Assembly (NCBI GenBank): GCA_051745935.1
Contig: JBNJEM010000004.1
Coordinates: forward strand, 1-38,302
DNA: 38,302 nt
Origin: JBNJEM01 sp051745935
GTDB lineage: Bacteria > Planctomycetota > Planctomycetia > Pirellulales > Pirellulaceae
Reading direction: 5' to 3'
The notes beneath the pieces were generated by a model. It did no database searches. It had not been told where the DNA came from and saw only the letters and a program-made list of their open reading frames with translations. The translations under genes were made by a program, and so were the position numbers. This document shows positions 24,957 to 33,891 of the stretch, piece by piece (the stretch's first letter is position 1; the number at the start of each line of letters is the position of its first letter).

Positions 24957-24962
24957 CATTCG

Positions 24963-25093
24963 CTAACCGTTCACGGGCAAGAGACTGATATCCGCCGGCG
25001 TTCGCACTTCCATCGCACATCTTGAAGGAAAGCTTTTCCAGACGCGAATGCCACGGCTTGTCCCGTGGTCCGTTACGTTACGTTCCACGCTAC
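24963..25093. mobile_element. MITE-like composite element, partial copy
   Basis: It starts with the end sequence CTAACCGTTCACGGG, continues with the arm also found (reverse complement) at about 29490-29548, then a single REP-like hairpin CCACGGCTTGTCCCGTGG (25051-25068, one G lost) and CTAC at 25090-25093. The spacer is 21 bases instead of 16 through a duplicated ACGTT. The other REP unit and the far end are missing. Confidence 0.75.
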
Positions 25094-25139
25094 CGACGGC
25101 CAGGCGGGGGTGTTTTTGACCGGTTTGTATGTGCCTCTA

Positions 25140-25169
25140 CTGACAAGTCCCGCCCCGGTGGATTACACT
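25140..25169 (+). promoter_or_regulatory. Candidate promoter for the UbiD-family gene
   Basis: CTGACA (25140-25145, five of six), an 18-base spacer, then TACACT (25164-25169). It would start near 25176, about 208 bases before ATG 25384. Confidence 0.4.
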
Positions 25170-25383
25170 GTGGGGCCTTGAGCGGCGTTGGCTGATTATT
25201 GACTGCGTGAAGCTTGGGAACCGCTCAGGAATAAGTGCGGCATTTTTCGGAGGGTGGCACTGGCTGAGCGAGCGGCAAGACGCGTGCCATCGCCAAAAAA
25301 CGGGGATCGCGAGCGGAGCCAGTGTGCCGGACGATTCGGAGGCACGTTGAATTGCGAAGTTATTCTTGAGCGAGCCCTTATCC

Positions 25384-27207
25384 ATGGGATACAGAAATCT
25401 AAGAGAATGCCTCGCTGATCTCGAACGGGGACAACGCCTGGTACGGGTGGCTGAACCGGTTAGTGCCACTCTGGAGGCGGCGGAGATCCAACGGCGGGTT
25501 TACCGGCGAGGCGGGCCGGCGATCCTATTCGAAAACGTGCCGCGGTGCCGTTTTCCAATGGTGTCCAACCTTTTCGGAACCGTGGAACGGGCCCGATATT
25601 TATTCCGGCATACGCTGCCTCACGTACGGCAATTGATCGCGTTAAGGCTCGATCCGAATCAGTTCTGGCGACAACCGTTCCGGTCCCTTCGATCGTTGCC
25701 CACCGCCGCACATATGCGGCCCCGCCGCCGTTCCCGTGGACCGGTACTCGCTCAAGCATTGACCATCAACCAACTGCCGCAACTCAAGTCGTGGCCGGAT
25801 GATGGCGGCCCCTTCATCACCTTGCCGCAGGTCTATTCCGAGGACCTGGACCGTCCCGGACTGAAGTACTCGAACCTGGGCATGTATCGCGTCCAATTGT
25901 CCGGCGGTCAGTATGCTCGAAACCGCGAGGTTGGACTGCATTACCAATTGCATCGAGGGATTGGTTGTCATCATGCCGGGGCGATCCGGAAACATCAACC
26001 GCTCCCGGTTAACATTTTCGTCGGTGGCACGCCGGCGATGAGTCTCGCGGCGGTCCTGCCGCTTCCCGAGGGCATGTCCGAACTCACCTTTGCCGGCGCG
26101 CTGGCGGGGCATCGAATTCCCATGGTCTGCCGTCCCGGGAAACTGCCCGTGTACGGCGAAGCCGACTTCTGTATTCAGGGAACCATCGATCCTCACCGCC
26201 TGCTCCCGGAAGGTCCTTTCGGCGACCACCTAGGCTACTATAGCCTTGCCCACGACTTTCCCGTTCTGCACGTGGAACGAGTAAGCTGCCGCAAAGATGC
26301 CATTTGGCCATTTACCGTGGTGGGACGGCCTCCCCAGGAAGATAGCGTGTTGGGCCAGTTGATTCACGAACTGACGGCGCCCATGGTGCCGGCCGTGATT
26401 CCCGGCGTGCATGCTGTCCATGCAGTCGACGCCGCCGGCGTTCACCCCCTACTCTTGGCCATTGGCACCGAACGCTACGTTCCCTATGAGCGCCGCCGCC
26501 CCCGGGAACTCCTGACTCAAGCCAATGCCGTGCTCGGCCAGGGGCAGATGTCGTTAGCCAAGTACTTGTTGATCGTGGATCATCAAGACGATCCGCGGCT
26601 GGACGTTGACGACGTGGCGGCCTTCCTACGGCACCTCCTGTGCCGCGTCGACTGGCGTCGCGACGCACATTTTCAAACGCGCACAACCATCGATACGTTG
26701 GACTACAGCGGGACCGCCATCAATGAGGGATCCAAAGTGGCGTGGGCGGCGGCGGGTCCTTCCCACCGCGTGCTCCCCACCGAGCTTCCCGGTGAATTAC
26801 AGCTACCAGAGGGATTTTCTCGGCCGAAAATCTGTCTCGCCGGCGTGCTCGCCATACAGGGCCCACCGTACGAGGGGCCCGATCCAATGGTTCGATTCTG
26901 CCAGGCGTTCACCGCGGACAGCCCCATCAGTCAGTTCCCGCTCATCGTCGTGGTCGACGACAGCGAGTTCACCGCTCGCACGCTGGATAACTTCCTGTGG
27001 GTCACCTTTACCCGCAGCGATCCGGCCGCCGATACCCATGGAATCGAATCGTTCACGTGGCAAAAGCATTGGGGATGCAATGGGGCGTTGGTGTTGGATG
27101 CACGAGTGAAGCCGCGGCACGCACCCCCGCTGATCGAGAATCCAGAGGTAACCCGAAAAATCGACGCAATGGCCACCAGAGGCGGTTCGCTAGCCAGGTT
27201 CCTGTGA
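25384..27207 (+). CDS. UbiD-family prenylated-FMN-dependent decarboxylase
   Basis: This 607-residue protein starts MGYRNLRECLADLERGQRLV, a typical UbiD beginning. Catalytic residues can be placed: R169 in NLGMYRVQL, and E276 with D281 in PEGPFGDHLGYYS, matching the R-E-D triad of UbiD. Cofactor-site stretches include VNIFVGGTPAMSLAA. UbiD enzymes reversibly decarboxylate aromatic or unsaturated acids with prenylated FMN made by UbiX. The best known role is ubiquinone or menaquinone (futalosine) synthesis, so quinone formation is likely but not proven. At 607 residues it is longer than E. coli UbiD (about 500). ATG 25384 is preferred to TTG 25366; the ribosome-binding site is weak. No ubiX lies nearby. 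Confidence 0.9.
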   Translation: MGYRNLRECLADLERGQRLVRVAEPVSATLEAAEIQRRVYRRGGPAILFENVPRCRFPMVSNLFGTVERARYLFRHTLPHVRQLIALRLDPNQFWRQPFRSLRSLPTAAHMRPRRRSRGPVLAQALTINQLPQLKSWPDDGGPFITLPQVYSEDLDRPGLKYSNLGMYRVQLSGGQYARNREVGLHYQLHRGIGCHHAGAIRKHQPLPVNIFVGGTPAMSLAAVLPLPEGMSELTFAGALAGHRIPMVCRPGKLPVYGEADFCIQGTIDPHRLLPEGPFGDHLGYYSLAHDFPVLHVERVSCRKDAIWPFTVVGRPPQEDSVLGQLIHELTAPMVPAVIPGVHAVHAVDAAGVHPLLLAIGTERYVPYERRRPRELLTQANAVLGQGQMSLAKYLLIVDHQDDPRLDVDDVAAFLRHLLCRVDWRRDAHFQTRTTIDTLDYSGTAINEGSKVAWAAAGPSHRVLPTELPGELQLPEGFSRPKICLAGVLAIQGPPYEGPDPMVRFCQAFTADSPISQFPLIVVVDDSEFTARTLDNFLWVTFTRSDPAADTHGIESFTWQKHWGCNGALVLDARVKPRHAPPLIENPEVTRKIDAMATRGGSLARFL

Positions 27208-27634
27208 ATGCGTGAGTGGAATGACGACATAATCCTCGGACATCACACTTGGTGCTTTGTCTTTGTCACGGCCAGGATGTCCGGGGGGCACGGGGCCCGC
27301 CACCGTTCATCCTCCTGGCCCGCAAGACTGCCATCGTGGAGCGCGTGGTATTCAACAAATCTTCCTCTCCTCAAATCTTCCTGTCCTCAAATCTTCCTGT
27401 CCTCAAATCTTCCTGTCCTCAACCCCAAAACCAGACCGCGACGCGGCGGGAGGGTCGAGGCCGCGCCCGGTTTTCGGGCCCGCTTGGCCGCACTGAATCC
27501 CTTACCGTTTGGTCGTTTTCCACGGCGCGAACCATGCATATATCAGTGACACGTCAGCATTCCACGGCTAGGCTTCGTGATCTAGAATGGGTGGAATTCT
27601 CCGTTTATCAACCGATTTGAAAGGACAATTGTAC
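27208..27634. other. Intergenic upstream of pepA with minisatellite
   Basis: No gene is seen. The stretch contains the 16-bp minisatellite at 27356-27419. A -10-like TAGAAT at 27583-27588, 46 bases before the pepA start, has no convincing -35 box. Confidence 0.45.
27356..27419. repeat. 16-bp minisatellite, left of pepA
   Basis: Four head-to-tail units of CAAATCTTCCTGTCCT (the first with one change, CTCTCCT). The reverse complement of the same unit is repeated on the other side of pepA at 29175-29252. Confidence 0.9.
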
Positions 27635-29098
27635 ATGAAGATCTCGAGTTCCACGGCGGGTGTTGCGGACCTTCAATGTGACGCGATCGTAACGGGAATC
27701 CACGCGGATCTCACGATGGACACCGCGCTCAAACAGATTGACGAGGCCGTTGGAGGGCAGATCGCCCAGCTGGTGGACCGCGAGGAGATTTCCGGGAAAT
27801 CGGCCGAGGTGACGCGTTTGTTGGCGCCCCGCGGTCTGTCAGCACGGCAACTGCTCATCGTGGGGCTGGGTGAACGTGAGCAGTTCGGACCAGCGGTTGC
27901 CGGGCATGCCGTGGGCGCGGCCGCCAAGCAGCTGGCCGCGAAGCCGCGCAAGAAAGTGGTCTTTAATCTTGGCGCTGATTGGGACGACCAGTTGATTGCC
28001 AACAGTCTTTGCACGGCCATGGCGGCTTGCCAGGGCCAAGACCTGTACCGGGCGGAGAAGAAACTGACACCGCCGGAGGAAATCGTCTGGATCGGGGCCT
28101 CGAACGAGACGTTGGCGGAAGCCGAGATCCTGGGCGAGAGCGTGAATGTGACTCGGCGTTTGGTCAACGAATCCCCCAGTGTCATGTCGCCAATCCGGTT
28201 GGCGGAGGAGGCGTCCGAGCTGGCGCGGCAATACGGGCTGGAAATCGATGTGTGGGATGCGGCGCGTTTGCGGGAGGAACGCTGCGAGGCGCTACTGGCT
28301 GTCGCTCGCGGTTCCACGAATCCGCCCCGTCTGGTCACGCTGAAGTATCGCGGCGGCTCTGAGGCCTCCGAGTTGCTCGGGCTGGTCGGTAAAGGCGTCA
28401 CGTTCGACTCCGGCGGCTATTCGCTCAAACCGAGCGATGCCATGCAGGGCATGAAATCCGACATGGCGGGGGCCGCGACGGTGCTGGGCGCGATGACGGC
28501 TATCGCCCGGCTCCAGCTGCCCGTTTCAGTCAATGGATACCTGGGCTTGGTCGAGAATATGATCAGCGGGGATTCGTACAAAGTGGGCGACGTGGTGACG
28601 GCGCGCAGCGGCAAGACCATTGAAGTGCGAAACACCGACGCCGAAGGCCGCCTCGTGCTCGCCGATACGCTCGACGTGGCCCTCGAGCACGGCGCCGCCC
28701 GTCTGGTCGATGTGGCCACGCTCACCGGCGCCTGCCTCGTCGCGCTGGGCAACGACGTGACCGGACTCATGACCAATCAACAGAGTTGGTGCGACGAACT
28801 GGTGGCCGCTGGACGGACCACTGGCGAGCCGCTCTGGCAGCTGCCCATGTTCAAGCACTACGACGAACAAATCTCGAGCGAGGTGGCTGACATTAAGAAT
28901 ACCGGGGAAGACCGATGGGGTGGTGCCATCACGGCCGCCAAACTCCTGGAACACTTCGTGAAAGAGCGGCCGTGGATCCATTGTGACATAGCCGGCCCGG
29001 CGTTTGCCGAGAAGCCGAAAGCGTGGCGGGATGCGGGGGCCACCGGCGCCATGGTCCGTACCCTCGTGCAGCTCGCGCGGCAGCTGTCGCGTCGATAG
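27635..29098 (+). CDS. pepA: Leucyl aminopeptidase (M17 family)
   Basis: This 487-residue cytosolic metallopeptidase removes N-terminal residues from peptides; relatives form hexamers with two metal ions. The catalytic domain contains the expected ligands and active residues: K253 and D258 in VGKGVTFDSGG, K265, D276 in KSDMAGAATVLGA, and the signature NTDAEGRL at 333-340 (D335, E337, R339). ATG 27635 follows AAGGA at about ten bases. The frame is open to 27587 but without a better start. It is a single gene flanked on both sides by the same 16-bp minisatellite in opposite orientation. The start of a convergent gene lies far downstream. Confidence 0.95.
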   Translation: MKISSSTAGVADLQCDAIVTGIHADLTMDTALKQIDEAVGGQIAQLVDREEISGKSAEVTRLLAPRGLSARQLLIVGLGEREQFGPAVAGHAVGAAAKQLAAKPRKKVVFNLGADWDDQLIANSLCTAMAACQGQDLYRAEKKLTPPEEIVWIGASNETLAEAEILGESVNVTRRLVNESPSVMSPIRLAEEASELARQYGLEIDVWDAARLREERCEALLAVARGSTNPPRLVTLKYRGGSEASELLGLVGKGVTFDSGGYSLKPSDAMQGMKSDMAGAATVLGAMTAIARLQLPVSVNGYLGLVENMISGDSYKVGDVVTARSGKTIEVRNTDAEGRLVLADTLDVALEHGAARLVDVATLTGACLVALGNDVTGLMTNQQSWCDELVAAGRTTGEPLWQLPMFKHYDEQISSEVADIKNTGEDRWGGAITAAKLLEHFVKERPWIHCDIAGPAFAEKPKAWRDAGATGAMVRTLVQLARQLSRR

Positions 29099-29174
29099 TT
29101 AGCATTGCAAGAGAGTGTCACGGCACGCGGCTTGTCCCGTGGTCCTTCACCTTCCCGGCCACGCCCCGCATTCG

Positions 29175-29252
29175 AGGACAGGAAGATTGGAAGACAGGAA
29201 GATTCGAGGACAGGAAGATTCGAGGACAGGAAGATTGGAAGACAGGAAGATT
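29175..29252. repeat. 16-bp minisatellite, right of pepA (inverted)
   Basis: Five units of AGGACAGGAAGATTCG with small changes (GATTGG, AAGACAGG). The unit is the reverse complement of that at 27356-27419. Confidence 0.9.
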
Positions 29253-29306
29253 TCTGTAACACTTCAGCCATCTGAAGTAACGTTCTTGGATGAGGTCGCT
29301 TCTTTC

Positions 29307-29548
29307 GTAGCCGTTCACGGGTGCCGCCACACGGCCTGGACACGCAAGGCCCGCATGGATGCCACGGGCTTGTCCCCTGGTGGTTCACGCTCGCCGCTAC
29401 AAACCGGCCAGACACACGTCGGTAGCGTGGAACGTAACGGACCACGGGACAAGCCCGTGGCATTTGCACCTCGAAACGCCTTTCCTCAATATGTGCAACG
29501 GACGTGCGAACGCCCGCGGACATCAGTCTCTTGCCCGTGAACGGTTAC
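29307..29548. mobile_element. MITE-like composite element with paired REP units, copy 2
   Basis: The ends are GTAGCCGTTCACGGG (29307-29321) and CCCGTGAACGGTTAC (29534-29548), inverted repeats matching at 14 of 15 positions. Inside are two inverted REP-like units: hairpin 29362-29380 (one stem mismatch) with CTAC at 29397-29400, and GTAG at 29422-29425 with a perfect hairpin at 29442-29460. Each unit has a 16-base spacer. It lies between the convergent pepA and PQQ-fusion genes and encodes no transposase. Confidence 0.9.
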
Positions 29549-29707
29549 CTTCTTTCTTGTGCGAGAGGGGAAACGGAGGTTGTTGGACATGGCAGTAGCT
29601 GACAAGTTTTGTTCACCCATGAGGCAAGCTCATCATGGGGCCTCGGGCGATTCTTGTACTGCATGCGGCTAAACAGATACAAACATTCAAAACAAGTCTG
29701 CGATCAC

Positions 29708-29744
29708 CAGGGCGAACCGCTGAATCTCGGTAAGGTTCGCCCTG
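29708..29744 (-). terminator. Hairpin downstream of the methyltransferase-PQQ gene
   Basis: CAGGGCGAACC (29708-29718) pairs perfectly with GGTTCGCCCTG (29734-29744) around a 15-base loop, 69 bases beyond the minus-strand stop at 29814. No T-run is present on either side. Confidence 0.4.
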
Positions 29745-29813
29745 AAGTGTGTTCGACAAAAGCGAGCGTCCACCGTGCGTCGCAAGGTGGGCCACGCGCC
29801 ACGCCATGACCCA

Positions 29814-32800
29814 TCACTTGCCCCGCAAACAGACCAATGTGCCGTCTTCCGTCACGAGATACAGGGAACGATCGGCGGCGATCAATCCGTCAAAGGCGGG
29901 CAAGCATTCCAGTTCATGCTCGGCAAGCTTCTGGCCGCCCGTTTTCGAGAACACTTGCATCACGCTGCCGTTCTCGCCGCGGAGCCAGGCGGCTTGTTCA
30001 GTCATTTTTTCTTGGAAACGGTCTTCTTGCGAGCGGCCCCACATGGCCTTTTCGTCGACCACGTCCCGCGGGCCGGCCACGAACAAGCAGTCCTTGGTTA
30101 GCACCATGGCCTTGGCCATGATCTCGGGTTCCTCTTCAATCCACTTGTAGTCATTGGCGTCCAGCTTTTCGCGAGGCTGTTGCGCGAGCTGCTTCCAATT
30201 GACCGTGTGTGGGGCCAGCCCGTTATCCGCCGGATACTTGCCCTCGATCCACTTGCCCTCCAATCGCTTGATGCCCACTTTCCGACTCGGCGTCTTGGCG
30301 GCGCTGTAGAGCCGATATTCACTAATGGAGGTGTTGCACATCAATTCCGGGTTGCGCCCGTAGCCATAGGCGTTGGATTCATCGATACACATAATCCGAC
30401 CGCACGGGACGCGTTTGGGCGGCAGCTGGAATTCCGCCCACCCTTCTCCCGCCGCTCGACCATAAATCCAATAGGTGCGCTGATGCCAACTGTCATCCAG
30501 GAACGAGACGGGCGAGAACAGATGCACCTCCCGATCATATTGGGTATCCGGGCGCTGGGGGCGAATCCGGACTCGCTTTCCGTCCGGCGTAAACGTTTGG
30601 GATTTCATGTACACATACTCTCCATCGCCGGAGAGAATATCCGGCATGGCCACGGGCATGTGTTTTCCCATCAACAGGTCGTCCAGTTTCTGTTGGCTTT
30701 CCGGTACCTGCCGATCCATGACGTTTTCCGAAATCAGTTCACCCGTTTCCGGCTTGAGAATCAACATTCGCAAGCCTCCGTCGAGGAACATGGACCGCCC
30801 GGCAACGCAATACAGTTTGTCGTCCTGAATCAACACGCTGCCGGCGAGCGGCCAGACCGATTCGAGCTGACCATAGGCCATCAACTTGCCATGGTTCGGA
30901 GCTGCTTGGAATTGCCAGGCCAGTTTCCCATCCGCGGCGTTCAACGCATAGATCCTGCCGTCCGCACAGCCGAAGATGGCCAGGCCACGGTAGAGCGTTG
31001 GCGGGGAATTGACACGCCCACCCGCGATGAAATGCCACAATTCCTCACCTGACGAAGCATCCAACGCGTGGACCGTGTGTTTGTCGACGGCACTGAGTAA
31101 TAGTTTTCCATCGGCGACAACCGGCTGGCTCACCTTCGTGGCGAACTTCTTCTTCCATGAGGTTTCGAGATCGGCTGGCACGGTCGTGCCGGCATAGCCA
31201 CTGCGGCTGTTGTCGTGCCGGAATGTCGGCCACTGGTCGCTGGCGGGCTGGGCATCGCCGTTGGGCGACTTACCGTAAGCGGGTCCCTGGACGAGTCGCT
31301 GATCGGCGGGCGGCGCGACGGCGGTCCGCGGTTCCGGAGCCAGTGCGTTGAACCCGTTCAATTTGGACTGGTAGTAGCACGCGCAGGCGTGCGGCGTGGC
31401 ATAGACCATGCCATTGGACGGCATGACCCCGTAAATACAACCACCGCGGACCCAGTGATTATTGGTCCAGGTATCCTTCCGCCGGTCATAGACCATGTTT
31501 CCCATCATTGGCGGCAAAAGAAATCGCGAGGTGGCCCGCCCGGGATGACATCGCTGGTGGATGTAAAACGATCGGATCGGGTTGCTATATTGCTCCAGCT
31601 GCTCGCCATCCTCGAGAGAATAGGTGACGAACACTCCGTTATTGTTTCGTCCCAAGGTCCAGATTCGATCGTCGATGACGTAGAAATCCTCGAGGCTAAA
31701 GTGGCCGCTCCGGGGTTTGTTGTCCACCGACCACAGGACCTCGCCGGCCTCCGCGTCAATCGCGAAAATATGTTTCATGGGTGAGTATAAGACGTGGTCT
31801 CCGTGGATGACGAGTCGCGGGCCGCCATAGCCTGTTTTGATTCGTTTCATCCTCAACACATCCGTCGCCCACAACGTGTCGCCGGTCTTCCGATTCAGGG
31901 CCACGACGCGGTCTCCATCTTCGCCATCACCAAAGCAGACCATCCGATCATCGGCGGCCAGGGTCATCGGCATGAGGGGCGCCTCGTGCTCCCACAGCAC
32001 CTTGCCGCTCTCCGCGTCAATCGCCTTGAGCACGCGCGTGCCCTCCTCGGGGGTCCATGCCCATAGATTGCTGGCACGGTCTCGTTCTTTCCAGCAGTTG
32101 GGATGCTGCTGGTCGTAGTCAACGGGGGCCCGGTCCGGATCCACCGCGGCGAACACCACGCCCTGCGAGACGATCAGCTCAAACGTCGTGGCCGTGTCAT
32201 CATACGTCCGAATCACCTCGCCAGTGGCCGCGTCCAAGCATAGAAGGTCCTGGTTGATGCCCGGCGCGATGTAAACCTTGTCTCCCACGGCCACAAGTCG
32301 GCGCGGCATCCAACCGGGACCGCTCTTGAGCGGATAGAGCCAGTTAAACCAGTCGCGCAGCGGACGTTTCCACAACACGGTCCCATTGAAGGCGTCGCGG
32401 GCCGTCAGGAAGAACTTGGGAGGAAGCTGGATGGATTCCACCGGCCCTTCGTCCATCACGTAAAAAACGCGTCCCGCGGAGGAAACCATCGCCTGCAAAC
32501 TCGCCGTGTGCTCGTGGCTTCTGGCCCAAAACGGTCCACCTGTCCACCGTAATCCACCGGAGTGTCCCGCCTTTCGGTCATCGGAAACAGCCGTGCCCCG
32601 AGCGTCGTGAAGGTAGTGCGTCCACTCGTCCAGCTCGGCGGGCCACGGTTCGACCAATTTGTCCGCCCCTACATCTCCAGTCCCGGTGCCCACCGTAATC
32701 GCCACACCTCCAGGGCATAGCACGCGGCGGATCTCTTGCTCGCCCACCGAGAACGGCGTGCTGACGACCAGCAGGTTGACGAGATTATCAACGTACGGCA

Positions 32801-33089
32801 ACCTCTCGCCGTCAAACACATCCGCCGAAACGCGCTGGTTTAATCCCAATGACTTGACGTGGGCTCGCGTCTCTCGGACGTTTTCTAAATCGGCGGCCAG
32901 CCCTTGGACCACCAAATTGTCATTCGCGGCCAGTTCCGCCGTCAACTCTCCAGTTCCGCAACCGAGATGGACCACCAAGCCGCTCTTGATGCCCGCGGTC
33001 TCCAGGATCTCGTCCGCCGACGGCTTGGCGATTGCCGGTGTGCCCACCAGCAACGCGAAAAGAATCGTGCTCACAACGGATACTCTCAT
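29814..33089 (-). CDS. Secreted methyltransferase-like / PQQ-type beta-propeller fusion
   Basis: This 1091-residue protein has a signal peptide (MRVSVVSTILFALLVGTPAIA, cleavage near 21-22, shown here with the last residue). Residues about 25-180 form a class I SAM-methyltransferase-like fold with motif VVHLGCGTGELT (39-50) and later LCPGGVAITVGTG. A PQQ/quinoprotein-type propeller then fills most of the rest (DAFNGTVLWKRPLRDW; LLCLDAATGEVIRTYDD; IDAESGKVLWEHEAPL; LDASSGEELWHFIAGG). Proteins of this design occur in planctomycetes; their substrate is unknown. Whether the methyltransferase part is active outside the cytoplasm is doubtful, since SAM is not expected there. ATG 33089 follows AAGGAG at seven bases, with a good promoter 55 bases upstream. 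Confidence 0.88.
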   Translation of the reverse strand: MRVSVVSTILFALLVGTPAIAKPSADEILETAGIKSGLVVHLGCGTGELTAELAANDNLVVQGLAADLENVRETRAHVKSLGLNQRVSADVFDGERLPYVDNLVNLLVVSTPFSVGEQEIRRVLCPGGVAITVGTGTGDVGADKLVEPWPAELDEWTHYLHDARGTAVSDDRKAGHSGGLRWTGGPFWARSHEHTASLQAMVSSAGRVFYVMDEGPVESIQLPPKFFLTARDAFNGTVLWKRPLRDWFNWLYPLKSGPGWMPRRLVAVGDKVYIAPGINQDLLCLDAATGEVIRTYDDTATTFELIVSQGVVFAAVDPDRAPVDYDQQHPNCWKERDRASNLWAWTPEEGTRVLKAIDAESGKVLWEHEAPLMPMTLAADDRMVCFGDGEDGDRVVALNRKTGDTLWATDVLRMKRIKTGYGGPRLVIHGDHVLYSPMKHIFAIDAEAGEVLWSVDNKPRSGHFSLEDFYVIDDRIWTLGRNNNGVFVTYSLEDGEQLEQYSNPIRSFYIHQRCHPGRATSRFLLPPMMGNMVYDRRKDTWTNNHWVRGGCIYGVMPSNGMVYATPHACACYYQSKLNGFNALAPEPRTAVAPPADQRLVQGPAYGKSPNGDAQPASDQWPTFRHDNSRSGYAGTTVPADLETSWKKKFATKVSQPVVADGKLLLSAVDKHTVHALDASSGEELWHFIAGGRVNSPPTLYRGLAIFGCADGRIYALNAADGKLAWQFQAAPNHGKLMAYGQLESVWPLAGSVLIQDDKLYCVAGRSMFLDGGLRMLILKPETGELISENVMDRQVPESQQKLDDLLMGKHMPVAMPDILSGDGEYVYMKSQTFTPDGKRVRIRPQRPDTQYDREVHLFSPVSFLDDSWHQRTYWIYGRAAGEGWAEFQLPPKRVPCGRIMCIDESNAYGYGRNPELMCNTSISEYRLYSAAKTPSRKVGIKRLEGKWIEGKYPADNGLAPHTVNWKQLAQQPREKLDANDYKWIEEEPEIMAKAMVLTKDCLFVAGPRDVVDEKAMWGRSQEDRFQEKMTEQAAWLRGENGSVMQVFSKTGGQKLAEHELECLPAFDGLIAADRSLYLVTEDGTLVCLRGK

Positions 33090-33142
33090 TTGGTTTCTCC
33101 TTAGTTAGTCCCGAGTGCTCCGAAGTCACTAATCAACACGAT

Positions 33143-33171
33143 ATCCTAGCGGTAGCCCTCGCAAGATTCAA
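33143..33171 (-). promoter_or_regulatory. Promoter candidate for the methyltransferase-PQQ gene
   Basis: On the minus strand TTGAAT (33171-33166), exactly 17 bases, then TAGGAT (33148-33143). It predicts a start near 33136 and a leader of about 46 bases. Confidence 0.55.
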
Positions 33172-33433
33172 TATCATTGCCAAGCTCGACGGCGTGCTCA
33201 ATCACGCCACCGCAACCACGCCTCGGCTCATCTCGCCCACTTCGCCGTGAAACCAAAAGCCTCCCGAGCCGCCAAGGCCCCCTAACAAAACCATGCTATC
33301 CCCAGGCGGTCGAGGTCCGGATATCGAGGTGCCGAGGTCAAGTCGCCGTACGTTTTGGAAAACCTCACACAGAATCGCCAACATCGTCCATGATGGCAAG
33401 CCCTCGCGCGACCCCTTCGGCATTGGTCATTGC

Positions 33434-33611
33434 GTAACCATTCACAAATGCCACGGGCTTGTCCCGTGGTGGTTCACGCTCGCCGCTACAAACCGGCCGG
33501 ACACACCACTCCCGTCGGTAGCGTGAAACGTAACGAACCACGGGACAAGCCCGTGGCATCCAAGCGGGCCTTGCGTGTCCAGGCCGCGTAGCGGCACCCG
33601 TGAACAGCTAT
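33434..33611. mobile_element. MITE-like composite element with paired REP units, copy 3
   Basis: The left end GTAACCATTCACAA (33434) runs almost directly into hairpin CCACGGGCTTGTCCCGTGG (33451-33469) with CTAC at 33486-33489. The second unit has GTAG at 33518-33521 and a hairpin at 33538-33556, spacers 16 bases each. The right end is CCCGTGAACAGCTA (33597-33610). The flank holding GCGGGCCTTGCGTGTCCAGG is inverted relative to the other copies, and the long arm of copies 1 and 2 is absent. It lies between the divergent PQQ-fusion and sulfatase genes. Confidence 0.85.
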
Positions 33612-33619
33612 GTCATTCC

Positions 33620-33667
33620 TTCGCGTCTTCGTGTCTTCGCGTCTTCGTGTCTTCGCGTCTTCGTGTC
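33620..33667. repeat. 16-bp minisatellite TTCGCGTCTTCGTGTC
   Basis: Three tandem 16-bp units, each made of two near-identical 8-bp halves, decaying into CATTCGTCATTCGTC to about 33692. It starts nine bases after the end of MITE copy 3. Confidence 0.85.
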
Positions 33668-33706
33668 TTCGTGCATTCGTCATTCGTCATTTCCCCGCCG
33701 GGGTGC

Positions 33707-33735
33707 TTCATTCCCGTGAACGGGTGTTGTAGAAT
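33707..33735 (+). promoter_or_regulatory. Weak promoter candidate for the sulfatase gene
   Basis: TTCATT (33707-33712), 17 bases, then TAGAAT (33730-33735). The -10 box is good and the -35 poor. The leader to ATG 33892 would be about 150 bases. Confidence 0.3.
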
Positions 33736-33891
33736 CAGGATCGGTCATTGAGGTGGTCATTGATGTGGTGGGACGTCGAACCTCGTGTTCCACAAGCACG
33801 TGGACCAGCCTGGTTTTCGACGGGATCGCTGTCGGGCTTTCGGGAATCCGTGCCGTCCCCGCCGATGGATACAAGAGTTGTGGAGAATACC

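Noticed and set aside
27356..27419. Possible CRISPR array
   Set aside because: The units are directly adjacent 16-mers without unique spacers, and there are no cas genes; it is a minisatellite.
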